A stretch of 8,523 nt of DNA from Chloroflexota bacterium (lineage in GTDB: Bacteria > Chloroflexota > Anaerolineae > JACRMK01). Shown here one piece after another: positions 1 through 5,719 of the stretch. The stretch lies in contig JACQEC010000147.1 in the NCBI GenBank assembly GCA_016200765.1, positions 1 to 8,523 of the forward strand. The letters run 5' to 3'. Position 1 is the first letter of the stretch; each line of letters starts with the position of its first letter. The position numbers were made by a program, and so were the translations under genes. Under the pieces are notes generated by a model, which searched no databases, had not been told where the DNA came from, and worked only from the letters and a program-made list of their open reading frames with translations.

Positions 1-357
1 GGTGTGCTGTTCAGCGATACGGACAACGTGATCCCCGATGTCGTCTGGATCAGTCAAGAGCGGCTGGCCTCCCTGATGGACAGCGCCGGCCATCTGACGG
101 GCGCGCCCGAACTCGTCGTCGAGGTCTTGTCGCCGGGCGCGGACAACGAGCGGCGCGACCGCGAGGCCAAGCTCAAACTCTACAGCGTGCGCGGGGTGCG
201 GGAATACTGGCTTGTGGATTGGCGGGTGAAGCAGGTGGAAATCTATCGCCGCGAGCGCGCCCACCTGTCGCTGGCCGTCACGTTGTTAGCGGAAGATGAA
301 CTGACTTCGCCGCTCCTGCCGGGCTTTGCCTGCGCGGTGGCGCGGTTGTTCGCTTGA
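1..357 (+). CDS. Uma2-family (DUF820) PD-(D/E)XK endonuclease, 3' part
   Basis: The reading frame is open from the first base, so the gene begins outside the window; 118 C-terminal residues are visible. They show the Uma2 hallmarks in order: PDVVWIS (visible residues 12-18), ELVVEVLSP (37-45, acidic E41), D53 and K57 in the helix D-REAKLKLY, then VREYWLVD and a hydrophobic C-terminal PLLPGF segment. D13, E41 and K57 fit the restriction-endonuclease-like active site of the family. Such proteins are very abundant in Cyanobacteria and Chloroflexota and have no settled cellular role; nuclease activity is inferred from the fold. The stop codon overlaps the GAGGAGGGG ribosome-binding site of the E1-beta gene, which starts 10 bases downstream, so the two are probably cotranscribed. 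Family identity is secure; function is not. Confidence 0.88.
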   Translation, partial: GVLFSDTDNVIPDVVWISQERLASLMDSAGHLTGAPELVVEVLSPGADNERRDREAKLKLYSVRGVREYWLVDWRVKQVEIYRRERAHLSLAVTLLAEDELTSPLLPGFACAVARLFA

Positions 358-367
358 GGAGGGGACA

Positions 368-1351
368 ATGCCGGTAAGGAATGTGCTGGAAGCCGTGCGC
401 GAGGCGATGTTTGAGGAGATGAAGCGCGACGAGCGTGTGATCGTGATGGGCGAAGATGTCGGCAAGCACGGCGGCGTCTTCCGCGCCACCGACGGCCTGT
501 GGAAAGAGTTCGGCGACAACCGCGTGATTGACACGCCATTGGCGGAACTATCCATTGTCGGCATCGCCATCGGCGCGGCCGCCAACGGCATGAGGCCCGT
601 CGCGGAAATCCAGTTCGCCGACTTCATGGCCCCGGCCTTTGACCAGATCGTGAACGAGGCCGCGCGCCTCCGCTACCGCTCGGCCGGCGACTGGACCTGC
701 CCGCTGGTCATCCGCGCCCCCTACGGCGGCGGCATTCACGGCGCGCTCTACCACTCGCAGTGTATCGAGTCGTTTTACGCTCACGTGCCCGGCCTCAAGG
801 TGGTCTGTCCCTCGACGCCCTACGATGCGAAGGGCTTGCTCAAGGCCGCCATCCGCGACGAGGATCCGGTCATGTTCTTCGAGCACAAGAAAACCTATCG
901 CTTGATTAAGGGCGAGGTGCCCGCAGGCGATTACACCGTTCCGATTGGCAAGGCCGACGTGAAGCGCGCGGGCAATGACCTCTCGATCTTCACCTACGGC
1001 ATGATGGTGCACCACTCGCTGGAAGCGGCGGAGCGCGCAGCCAAGGATGGCATCAGCGTCGAGGTGGTTGACCTGCGCTCGTTGCGCCCGCTGGACAAAG
1101 ACGCGGTGCTGGCCTCGGTTCGGAAGACCGGCAAGGCGATGATCGTCTACGAGGACAACGAGTTTGGCGGCTATGGCGCGGAGGTGGCCGCGCTGATTGC
1201 GGAGGAAGCCTTTGAGTCCCTCGATGGCCCGGTCGTGCGCATGGGCTCGCCCGAAGCGCCCGCCGTGCCGTTCAGCGCGCCGATGGAAGAGTGGTTCATG
1301 ATCAACCCGGATAAGATTGAGCAAGAGGTCAGGAAGCTGGCGGCGTATTAA
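368..1351 (+). CDS. 2-oxoacid (pyruvate/branched-chain) dehydrogenase E1 component, beta subunit
   Basis: This 327-residue protein matches the usual E1-beta length (about 325). It supplies half of the thiamine-diphosphate site of the alpha2-beta2 E1 that decarboxylates a 2-oxoacid and passes the acyl group to lipoyl-E2. Visible motifs: MGEDVG (27-32), DTPLAE with E60 in the position that contacts the TPP aminopyrimidine, QFADF (82-86), RAPYGGGIHG (116-125), HSQ (129-131) and PGLKVV (141-146), then a transketolase C-terminal domain containing VVDLRSLRPLD and YEDNEFGGYG. The ATG at 368 is chosen because GAGGAGGGG (356-364) precedes it and the protein then starts at the family N-terminus; an upstream in-frame codon at 326 lies inside the Uma2 gene. 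The substrate (pyruvate, branched-chain acid or acetoin) cannot be told from this subunit. No E1-alpha, E2 or E3 gene is adjacent, which is unusual. Confidence 0.95.
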   Translation: MPVRNVLEAVREAMFEEMKRDERVIVMGEDVGKHGGVFRATDGLWKEFGDNRVIDTPLAELSIVGIAIGAAANGMRPVAEIQFADFMAPAFDQIVNEAARLRYRSAGDWTCPLVIRAPYGGGIHGALYHSQCIESFYAHVPGLKVVCPSTPYDAKGLLKAAIRDEDPVMFFEHKKTYRLIKGEVPAGDYTVPIGKADVKRAGNDLSIFTYGMMVHHSLEAAERAAKDGISVEVVDLRSLRPLDKDAVLASVRKTGKAMIVYEDNEFGGYGAEVAALIAEEAFESLDGPVVRMGSPEAPAVPFSAPMEEWFMINPDKIEQEVRKLAAY

Positions 1352-1359
1352 AGACGTCT
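1346..1359 (+). promoter_or_regulatory. Weak candidate -10 and small palindrome before hicB
   Basis: TATTAA at 1346-1351 overlaps the E1-beta stop codon and is followed at 1352-1359 by the 8-bp perfect palindrome AGACGTCT. This is the only place in the 27-bp gap where a hicBA promoter/operator could sit. No good -35 box is found at 16-18 bp, so readthrough from the E1-beta gene is an equally good explanation. Confidence 0.22.
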
Positions 1360-1378
1360 ACACCCTGCGGGAAATAAT

Positions 1379-1585
1379 ATGAAGTTCACCATCACGATCT
1401 CCCAAGATGAAGACGGCGTATATATCGCCGAATGTCCTGCCATTCCGGGCTGTGTCAGTCAGGGCCGAACCGAGCACGAGGCTGAGCAGAACATTCAAGA
1501 GGCGATCAAGGCATGCCTTGAGGTTCGCGCCGAAAAAGGCATGCCTTTGACTGTGGCAACTCGGCAAGTAGAGGTCATCATCTGA
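1379..1585 (+). CDS. hicB: HicB-family antitoxin, short form
   Basis: This 68-residue protein has the HicB fold signature: an N-terminal beta strand MKFTITISQ, then DEDGVYIAECPAIPGCVSQGRTEHEAEQNIQEAI and a short C-terminal strand. HicB binds and neutralises the mRNA-cleaving HicA toxin. It is a short version: the C-terminal DNA-binding domain (ribbon-helix-helix or HTH) of longer HicB proteins is absent, so autoregulation by this protein alone is doubtful. The ATG at 1379 has only a weak GCGGGA upstream. The TGA stop overlaps the ATG of hicA by one base, so translation is coupled with antitoxin first, the reverse of the classic hicA-hicB order. Confidence 0.9.
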   Translation: MKFTITISQDEDGVYIAECPAIPGCVSQGRTEHEAEQNIQEAIKACLEVRAEKGMPLTVATRQVEVII

Positions 1586-1815
1586 TGCCGCCGGTGCCGG
1601 TTCTAAAGCCGCGCGAGGTTATTCGGGCTTTTGAGAAACTGGGTTGGGAAGTCTCACGGCAACGCGGTAGTCACATCATTTTGACGAAACCGGGCCACAT
1701 AGCCTCTCTTTCAGTGCCCAATCACTCTGAGATTGCTCGCGGAACATTACGAAGCCTTATCAGTAAGGCAGGAGTTACAGTAGACGAGTTTCTGGAGGGG
1801 TTAGAAAAATCTTGA
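1585..1815 (+). CDS. hicA: HicA-family mRNA interferase toxin
   Basis: This 76-residue protein has the double-stranded-RNA-binding-like fold of HicA. It reads PVLKPREVIRAFEKLGWEVSRQRGSHIILTKPG, with the conserved catalytic histidine H30 in GSH (28-30), then the SVPNHSEIARGTLRSLISKAGVTVDEFLEGL tail shared by the family. HicA cleaves mRNA and halts translation until bound by HicB. The start codon shares its A with the hicB stop (TGATG at 1583-1587). All core elements are present, so the toxin looks intact. The next gene starts only 18 bases beyond its stop. Confidence 0.92.
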   Translation: MPPVPVLKPREVIRAFEKLGWEVSRQRGSHIILTKPGHIASLSVPNHSEIARGTLRSLISKAGVTVDEFLEGLEKS

Positions 1816-1833
1816 TCGCTTGAGGTGTTGACA

Positions 1834-2409
1834 GTGCCTTGGATTCCCATGGTTGACGAAGCCGACGCCACAGGCGAGCTGGCGCAGATGTACGCGGAGC
1901 AGAAGTCGGCGTGGGGCGTGGATCATATCCTCAAGATTCACTCGCTCAACCCGCCCTCGCTCAACGCGCACGTCGTCCTCTACCGCACGCTCATGTACGG
2001 CCGCTCCGGCCTGTCGCGCGCCCGGCGCGAGATGATCGGCGTCGTCGTCTCCGCCCTCAATCACTGTCCGTACTGAATGACCCATCACGGCGAAGGTCTT
2101 CGCCGCCTGACGCGCAACCCGGCGCTGGTCGCTCAACTCAAGGAGGACTACCGCGCCGCGCCTCTCTCCCCCGCCGACCGGGCGATGCTGGACTACGCGG
2201 CGAAACTGACGCGGGAGCCGTGGACGGTGCGCGAGGGCGACGTGCAGGCCCTGCGCGAGACCGGCTTTTCAGACGCAGACATCCTCGACATCGCGCAGGT
2301 CACCGCCTACTTCGCCTACGTCAACCGTATTGCCGATGGGCTGGGTGTAGCCGTCGAGGCCGAGAAGTGGGAGGAAATCCGCGTCGCCCAGCAATCTGAC
2401 AGCCAATAG
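1834..2409 (+). CDS. AhpD-like peroxidase-related protein, predicted CxxU selenoprotein (in-frame TGA at 2074-2076)
   Basis: Read through one TGA, the frame gives a 191-residue protein of the alkylhydroperoxidase D / carboxymuconolactone decarboxylase superfamily, peroxidase-related subgroup. It opens PWIPMVDEADATGELAQMY and closes AYFAYVNRIADGLGVAVEAEKWEEI. The active site straddles the TGA: REMIGVVVSALNHCPY-U-MTHHGEGLRRL. E66, C78, Sec81 and H85 have spacings 12, 3 and 4, the same as E118, C130, C133 and H137 of mycobacterial AhpD (numbers from memory). Relatives usually have cysteine at the TGA position. Both halves share one frame and give a full-length protein with no other lesion, and a SECIS-like hairpin follows at 2088-2105. 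The GTG at 1834 is preferred because GAGGTG (1822-1827) lies 6 bases upstream; a GTG at 1825 and an ATG at 1849 are alternatives. Probable role: thiol/selenol-dependent peroxide or disulfide chemistry; substrate unknown. A nonsense mutation is the alternative reading. Automated callers would split this into 1825-2076 and 2077-2409. Confidence 0.82.
2088..2105 (+). promoter_or_regulatory. Predicted bacterial SECIS hairpin
   Basis: A perfect 7-bp stem (CGGCGAA 2088-2094 with TTCGCCG 2099-2105) closes a GGTC tetraloop (2095-2098). The loop begins 18 nt after the TGA at 2074-2076. In E. coli fdhF, recalled from memory, a GGUC loop closed by an A-U pair also begins 18 nt after the UGA. Guanines at the start of the apical loop are the shared feature recognised by SelB. 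The bulged U of the fdhF stem is missing here, and many bacterial SECIS elements also lack it. The hairpin lies inside codons for HGEGLRR, so it must satisfy the protein sequence as well. Confidence 0.75.
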
Positions 2410-2423
2410 CAGATAGTCAACCA

Positions 2424-2465
2424 CCATCAGCCATCAGCCATCGGCCATCGGCCATCAGCCATCAG
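2424..2465. repeat. Six tandem copies of heptamer CCATCRG
   Basis: Six contiguous 7-bp units in the order CCATCAG, CCATCAG, CCATCGG, CCATCGG, CCATCAG, CCATCAG fill the gap between the two convergent genes. The MFS gene on the minus strand reads into the array, which provides its last codons and its TGA stop (2457-2455). Heptameric simple repeats of this type occur dispersed in Cyanobacteria and Chloroflexota. Copy number may vary between strains. Confidence 0.9.
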
Positions 2466-3675
2466 CCCCCTCAACCCCCGCTGGGGGCACGGCACGCAGA
2501 GTGGGCGCGCGCCCAATCAGGCCCATCAGCGGCAGTCCCAGCGCAATGCCGACCGCGCCCGCCAGCGCGAAAGCCGCGCCCCAGCCCAACCCGCGATCCA
2601 GCGCCCAGCCCGCCACCACCGGCGCGAGGATGGTCGCGCCAAAGCCAAAGAACGCCTGTATCGCCTGCGCCGAGCCGAGCCGCCCCGGCGGCGCGAGTTC
2701 TGTGATCGCTGTCGAGTAGATGGCCGAGTCAGCCGAGACCAGCAGGCCATAGCCACAGCCCAGCACAATCAACACCACCCACGGACTGCCTCCCATCCAT
2801 CCGAAGATGAGCGAGCACGCGCCGCTGAGCAGGGTCATCGTCAGCGCGGCGCGGGCGCGGCCCAGATGGTCGGAGAGCCACCCGCCGAGGAAAACGCCCG
2901 GCGTGCCGAAGCCGGCCATCAGCGCCGCCCACTGACTGCCCTGCGCCGATGCGCTGGTGGTGTCGAGCCCCTGCGCGGCCAGCACGCTGGCGACGAAAGC
3001 GGCCAGCCAGCCCCGCGACACGTACAGTTCCCACGAGTGCCCGGTATAGGCAAGCACATTGCGCGCCACCGGCCCATCGCGCAGGATGGCGGGGTCGAGG
3101 CGCGCGCGCCCGCCCCCGACTGGATCGGGGGCCAGCCCGCGCGTGCTCAACACCGCCAGCGGCAGGGCGATCAGGGATACCGCGCCGAGCGCCAACGCCG
3201 CCCCGCGCCAGCCCAGCGACGGCAAGAGCAGACCGGTCGCCCACAACGAGACAGCCGCGCCGAGGTAGAAGGCGGCGACATACGCGCCGACCGCGAGCCC
3301 GCGCCGCCGTGCCGCCGCCGCCGCAGAGACGATGCGCACGCCGGGCATATAGATGCCGGCCAGCCCCAGCCCGGCCAGAAAGCGCATCGCCGCCGCGCTC
3401 CACAGATTGGTCGCCAGCAGGGGGAAGAGCACGAACGATATGGCCGTGGCCGCCGCGCAGACGGCAATCACGCGGCCGGGGCGGATGCGGTCGGTGAGCG
3501 GCAGCAGCACCAGCACGCTGACCACATAGCCGACCTGATAGGCGGCGAACACCCAGCCCGCCTCGGCGGCGTTGATGTGCCACTCCTCCCGCAAGAGCGG
3601 CACCGAGGCCGCGACCACGTTGGACGGTAGCAGAGCCAGCGCCAGCACCGGCCCCAGCAAATGAGCGCGATTCAT
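2455..3675 (-). CDS. Major facilitator superfamily (MFS) transporter, 12 TM
   Basis: This 406-residue inner-membrane protein has about 12 hydrophobic helices in two halves. Helix 1 is LLGPVLALALLPSNVVAASV. The MFS loop motif between TM2 and TM3 appears as PLTDRIRPGRV and repeats between TM8 and TM9 as GGWLSDHLGRAR. The loop after helix 4 carries R-rich AAAARRRGLAVG, and the central loop (STRGLAPDPVGGGRARLD) is short. It is a secondary carrier, probably proton-coupled; the substrate is unknown, with distant resemblance to nitrate/cyanate-type and drug-type carriers. The start chosen is ATG 3675, with GAG (3684-3682) six bases upstream; ATG 3681 is possible. The reading frame stays open far upstream through the neighbouring operon, but that is GC-driven antisense. 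The C-terminal tail PAGVEGADG is encoded partly by the heptamer repeat. It is transcribed from its own divergent promoter at 3735-3707. Confidence 0.9.
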   Translation of the reverse strand: MNRAHLLGPVLALALLPSNVVAASVPLLREEWHINAAEAGWVFAAYQVGYVVSVLVLLPLTDRIRPGRVIAVCAAATAISFVLFPLLATNLWSAAAMRFLAGLGLAGIYMPGVRIVSAAAAARRRGLAVGAYVAAFYLGAAVSLWATGLLLPSLGWRGAALALGAVSLIALPLAVLSTRGLAPDPVGGGRARLDPAILRDGPVARNVLAYTGHSWELYVSRGWLAAFVASVLAAQGLDTTSASAQGSQWAALMAGFGTPGVFLGGWLSDHLGRARAALTMTLLSGACSLIFGWMGGSPWVVLIVLGCGYGLLVSADSAIYSTAITELAPPGRLGSAQAIQAFFGFGATILAPVVAGWALDRGLGWGAAFALAGAVGIALGLPLMGLIGRAPTLRAVPPAGVEGADG

Positions 3676-3706
3676 CCCCATCTCGACGCGAGTGATCTGT
3701 GCGCAG

Positions 3707-3735
3707 ATGTTACCCGCGCCGCAGGAGCGTGTCAA
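3707..3735 (-). promoter_or_regulatory. Sigma70-type promoter of the MFS gene
   Basis: On the minus strand, TTGACA (3735-3730), a perfect -35, is separated by exactly 17 bp from TAACAT (3712-3707), a 4/6 match to the -10. Transcription should start near 3700, giving a leader of about 25 nt with the GAG ribosome-binding element just before ATG 3675. Confidence 0.65.
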
Positions 3736-3784
3736 ACCGCTTGCCGGTTCTCGCCCCCAGTCGCCGCCGTTACGCGCTATTCCT

Positions 3785-3828
3785 CCCCTCTCCCATACTT
3801 GGGAGAGGGGCCGGGGGTGAGGCCCCCG
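3785..3828. repeat. Double palindromic (REP-like) element in the divergent intergenic region
   Basis: Two adjacent hairpins. The first has an 11-bp perfect stem (3785-3795 with 3800-3810) and a TACT loop. The second has a 6-bp stem (3812-3817 with 3823-3828) and a TGAGG loop. The motif CCCCTCTCCC...GGGAGAGGGG followed by CCGGGGGTGAGG resembles dispersed intergenic repeats I know from Chloroflexota and Planctomycetes genomes; copy number cannot be tested here. It lies between the two divergent promoters and ends 12 bp before the plus-strand -35 box, so it could insulate them. With no T-tract, it is not a typical terminator. Confidence 0.75.
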
Positions 3829-3840
3829 CCAAAAATTTCC

Positions 3841-3869
3841 TTGACTCTCGCGGTGATTATCAGTACAAT
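3841..3869 (+). promoter_or_regulatory. Sigma70-type promoter of the ABC transporter operon
   Basis: TTGACT (3841-3846), 17 bp, TACAAT (3864-3869): 5/6 matches in both hexamers at the optimal spacing. Transcription would start near 3876, giving a leader of about 110 nt ahead of the binding-protein ATG. The same two hexamers at the same spacing recur at 7708-7736. Confidence 0.8.
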
Positions 3870-3900
3870 CTCCCCATTCTGTGTTCCGTGATTGAGGCGG

Positions 3901-3977
3901 AAGGAGGTGCTGTTCCAGCGCGCTAACTGACAGATCAACCCGCAAAATAACCTTGCAAGGTTTACCTGAAGAAGGAG
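3901..3977 (+). promoter_or_regulatory. Leader of the binding-protein gene: orphan Shine-Dalgarno, 14-bp palindrome and true RBS
   Basis: Three elements lie in the leader. AAGGAGGTG at 3901-3909 is a full match to the anti-Shine-Dalgarno sequence but has no ATG, GTG or TTG at a working distance. AACCTTGCAAGGTT at 3949-3962 is a perfect 14-bp palindrome, which could be an operator or a 5-bp hairpin. AGGAG at 3973-3977 is the real ribosome-binding site, 10 bases before the ATG at 3988. The rest of the 3676-3987 gap is the two promoters and the double palindrome; no further gene is seen. Confidence 0.5.
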
Positions 3978-3987
3978 AAAACGACAG

Positions 3988-5589
3988 ATGGCCAAGAAGC
4001 TCGTGTTTGCTCTGCTGTTCGTTAGCGTTGCCCTTGCGATAGCGGCTTGTGGCGCGGCCTCCACTCCGGCTCCCGCCGCCACCAGCGCGCCCGCCGCGGC
4101 GACCACCGCGCCGACCAAACCCGCCGCGCCCGCCATTACGCGCGGAGGCACCCTGCGCATCGGCCTCAACTCCGATCTCACTACCATGGACCCGCATCTC
4201 TCCACCGCCGCGGTTGATCGGCAGGTCTACCAGTCTATCTACAGTCCGCTGGTGCGTCTGGACAAAGACCTCACGCTCAAGCCCGAACTGGCCGAGAAGT
4301 GGGAGTTTACCGACCCCACCACGCTCGTGCTCAACTTGCGCAAGGGCGTGAAGTTCCATGACGGCACCGATTTCAACGCCAAGGCCGTCAAGGTCAACTT
4401 TGACCGCATGTTGAACCCCGACACCAAATCCCTGCGCGCCGCCGAAATCTCGTCGGTCAAAGAAGTGGTTGTGGTGGACGACTACACCGTCAAGATCAAC
4501 CTGAAGGCGCCCAGCGCGTCGTTGATGGCCGTGTTGAGCGACCGCGCCGGCATGATGATTTCGCCCGCCGCAATTGAGAAATACGGCAAAGACCTCGCGC
4601 GCAACCCGGTCGGCACCGGCCCGTTCCAGTTCGTCGAATGGGTCAAGGACGACCATCTGAGCGTCAAGAAGTTTGACGGCTACTGGGAGAAGGGCGCAGA
4701 CGGCCAGTCCCTGCCGTACCTCGATGGCGTGGTCTACAAACCGGTGACCGACGCGACGGTCAAGCTGACCAGTTTGAAGACCAACACGCTGGACATGATA
4801 GACGGCGTGGCCCCGAAGGACGTTGCAGCGTTGCGCGGCGGCAAAGACCTGACCTATGATGAAGTGCCCGGCCTTGGCTATCAAGCGATTGATCTCAACC
4901 TCGCCAAGCCGCCGTTTGACAAGGTAGAGGTTCGCCAGGCCGTGGCCTACGCCGTTGACGCGGCGGCGATTACCAAGAACGTCTTGTTCGGCGTCGCCAA
5001 TCCGGGTCAAGGGCCGATTGCGCCGTCGTCGTGGGCCTATGACCCCAGCATCAATCTTTACAAGCGTGACATCGCCAAGGCGAAGGAATTGATCGCCAAG
5101 GCGGGCCTGACAGCGCCGGTGAAGTTCCCCTGCATGATCGTCAACAGCCCGGAATCCAAGCTGATTGGCGAGGCGCTGAAGGAAGAACTTGCCGAGGCCG
5201 GCTTCGACATGGAAATCCAACTGTTGGAGTTCGGCACGGCGCTAGCCAAGGCCACCGCGAAGGACTACACCTGCTTCCAGATTGGCTGGAGCGGGCGGCC
5301 CGACCCCGATGGCAACACCTACAGTTTTCTGTTCTCCGTCGGGCCGAACAACACCGTCAACTATGTCAATCCGAAGGTGGACGAGTTGCTGGACAAGGCT
5401 CGCGCCAGTTACGATCAGGCACAGCGCAAAGCAACCTACACCGAGTTGATCAAAATGGCTGTCAATGATGTGCCGCGCGTCTATCTCTGGTGGGGGCTGG
5501 ACATCAAGGTCTGGTCGCCCAAAGTCAACCTTTACGTGCATGTGCCGGACGGGATGATGCGCACCAAAGAGATGTGGCTGGCGAAGTAG
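3988..5589 (+). CDS. ABC transporter solute-binding lipoprotein, family 5 (peptide/nickel type)
   Basis: This 533-residue extracytoplasmic receptor feeds ligand to the permeases encoded downstream. A lipoprotein signal peptide (MAKKLVFALLFVSVALAIAAC) ends in lipobox AIAAC with C21 as the lipidated residue. An Ala/Pro/Thr linker runs to about residue 50, after which the SBP_bac_5 domain begins at GGTLRIGLNSDLTTMDPHLST. Typical family strings follow: YSPLVRLDKDLTLKPELAEKWEF, LRKGVKFHDGTDFNAKAVKVNFDRM, NPVGTGPFQFVEW, PYLDGVVYKPV, DKVEVRQAVAYAVD and DIAKAKELIAKAGL. Length and domain content are complete. Family 5 proteins bind di/oligopeptides, nickel chelates, glutathione or sugars; the ligand is not predictable here. 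It is driven by the TTGACT/TACAAT promoter at 3841-3869. A 130-bp repeat-filled gap separates it from the first permease gene and probably lowers permease expression relative to the receptor. Confidence 0.95.
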   Translation: MAKKLVFALLFVSVALAIAACGAASTPAPAATSAPAAATTAPTKPAAPAITRGGTLRIGLNSDLTTMDPHLSTAAVDRQVYQSIYSPLVRLDKDLTLKPELAEKWEFTDPTTLVLNLRKGVKFHDGTDFNAKAVKVNFDRMLNPDTKSLRAAEISSVKEVVVVDDYTVKINLKAPSASLMAVLSDRAGMMISPAAIEKYGKDLARNPVGTGPFQFVEWVKDDHLSVKKFDGYWEKGADGQSLPYLDGVVYKPVTDATVKLTSLKTNTLDMIDGVAPKDVAALRGGKDLTYDEVPGLGYQAIDLNLAKPPFDKVEVRQAVAYAVDAAAITKNVLFGVANPGQGPIAPSSWAYDPSINLYKRDIAKAKELIAKAGLTAPVKFPCMIVNSPESKLIGEALKEELAEAGFDMEIQLLEFGTALAKATAKDYTCFQIGWSGRPDPDGNTYSFLFSVGPNNTVNYVNPKVDELLDKARASYDQAQRKATYTELIKMAVNDVPRVYLWWGLDIKVWSPKVNLYVHVPDGMMRTKEMWLAK

Positions 5590-5598
5590 CGGAATAGG

Positions 5599-5712
5599 AA
5601 GTAAGGAGTAGGGAGTAAGGGCAAGGGTAACGAGTGACGCAACGACTACGACCGGAGGCCCAGAAACAGCCCTACCCCCTATTCCCTACTTCCTACTTCC
5701 TACTCCTTACTT
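5599..5712. repeat. Long inverted repeat built of heptamer-like units
   Basis: The arm 5599-5612 (AAGTAAGGAGTAGG) is a perfect 14-bp complement of 5699-5712 and continues imperfectly inward to about 5620/5690. The right arm is itself a tandem array of 7-mers such as CCCTACT and TCCTACT. The loop of about 80 nt has no coding potential I can recognise. On the operon mRNA this would fold into a hairpin after the binding-protein stop (5587-5589), able to protect the upstream message and attenuate the downstream one. The permease ATG (5720) lies 8 bases beyond the arm and has no clear Shine-Dalgarno sequence of its own. Confidence 0.78.
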
Positions 5713-5719
5713 GAAGACT

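Noticed and set aside
548..1324. Minus-strand open frame of 258 codons opposite the E1-beta gene
   Set aside because: Antisense shadow of a fully conserved dehydrogenase gene.
2077..2409. Separate gene starting at ATG 2077
   Set aside because: The ATG directly follows the TGA and has no ribosome-binding site. The product would begin in the middle of the AhpD active site, so it is the C-terminal half of the selenoprotein.
2475..2487. CCCCC-GCT-GGGGG hairpin as a transcription terminator of the MFS gene
   Set aside because: It is only 5 bp, lies inside the last MFS codons and has no T-tract on either strand.
2866..3630. Plus-strand open frame of 254 codons opposite the MFS gene
   Set aside because: Low-complexity R/A/H/Q-rich translation with no family features, fully antisense to a convincing 12-helix transporter.
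3676..5220. Minus-strand frame extending the MFS gene far upstream, to a 921-residue open frame
   Set aside because: Only the part from 3675 to 2455 resembles a protein family. The upstream part is antisense to the binding-protein gene and crosses the promoter and palindrome region; open frames like this are common in GC-rich DNA.
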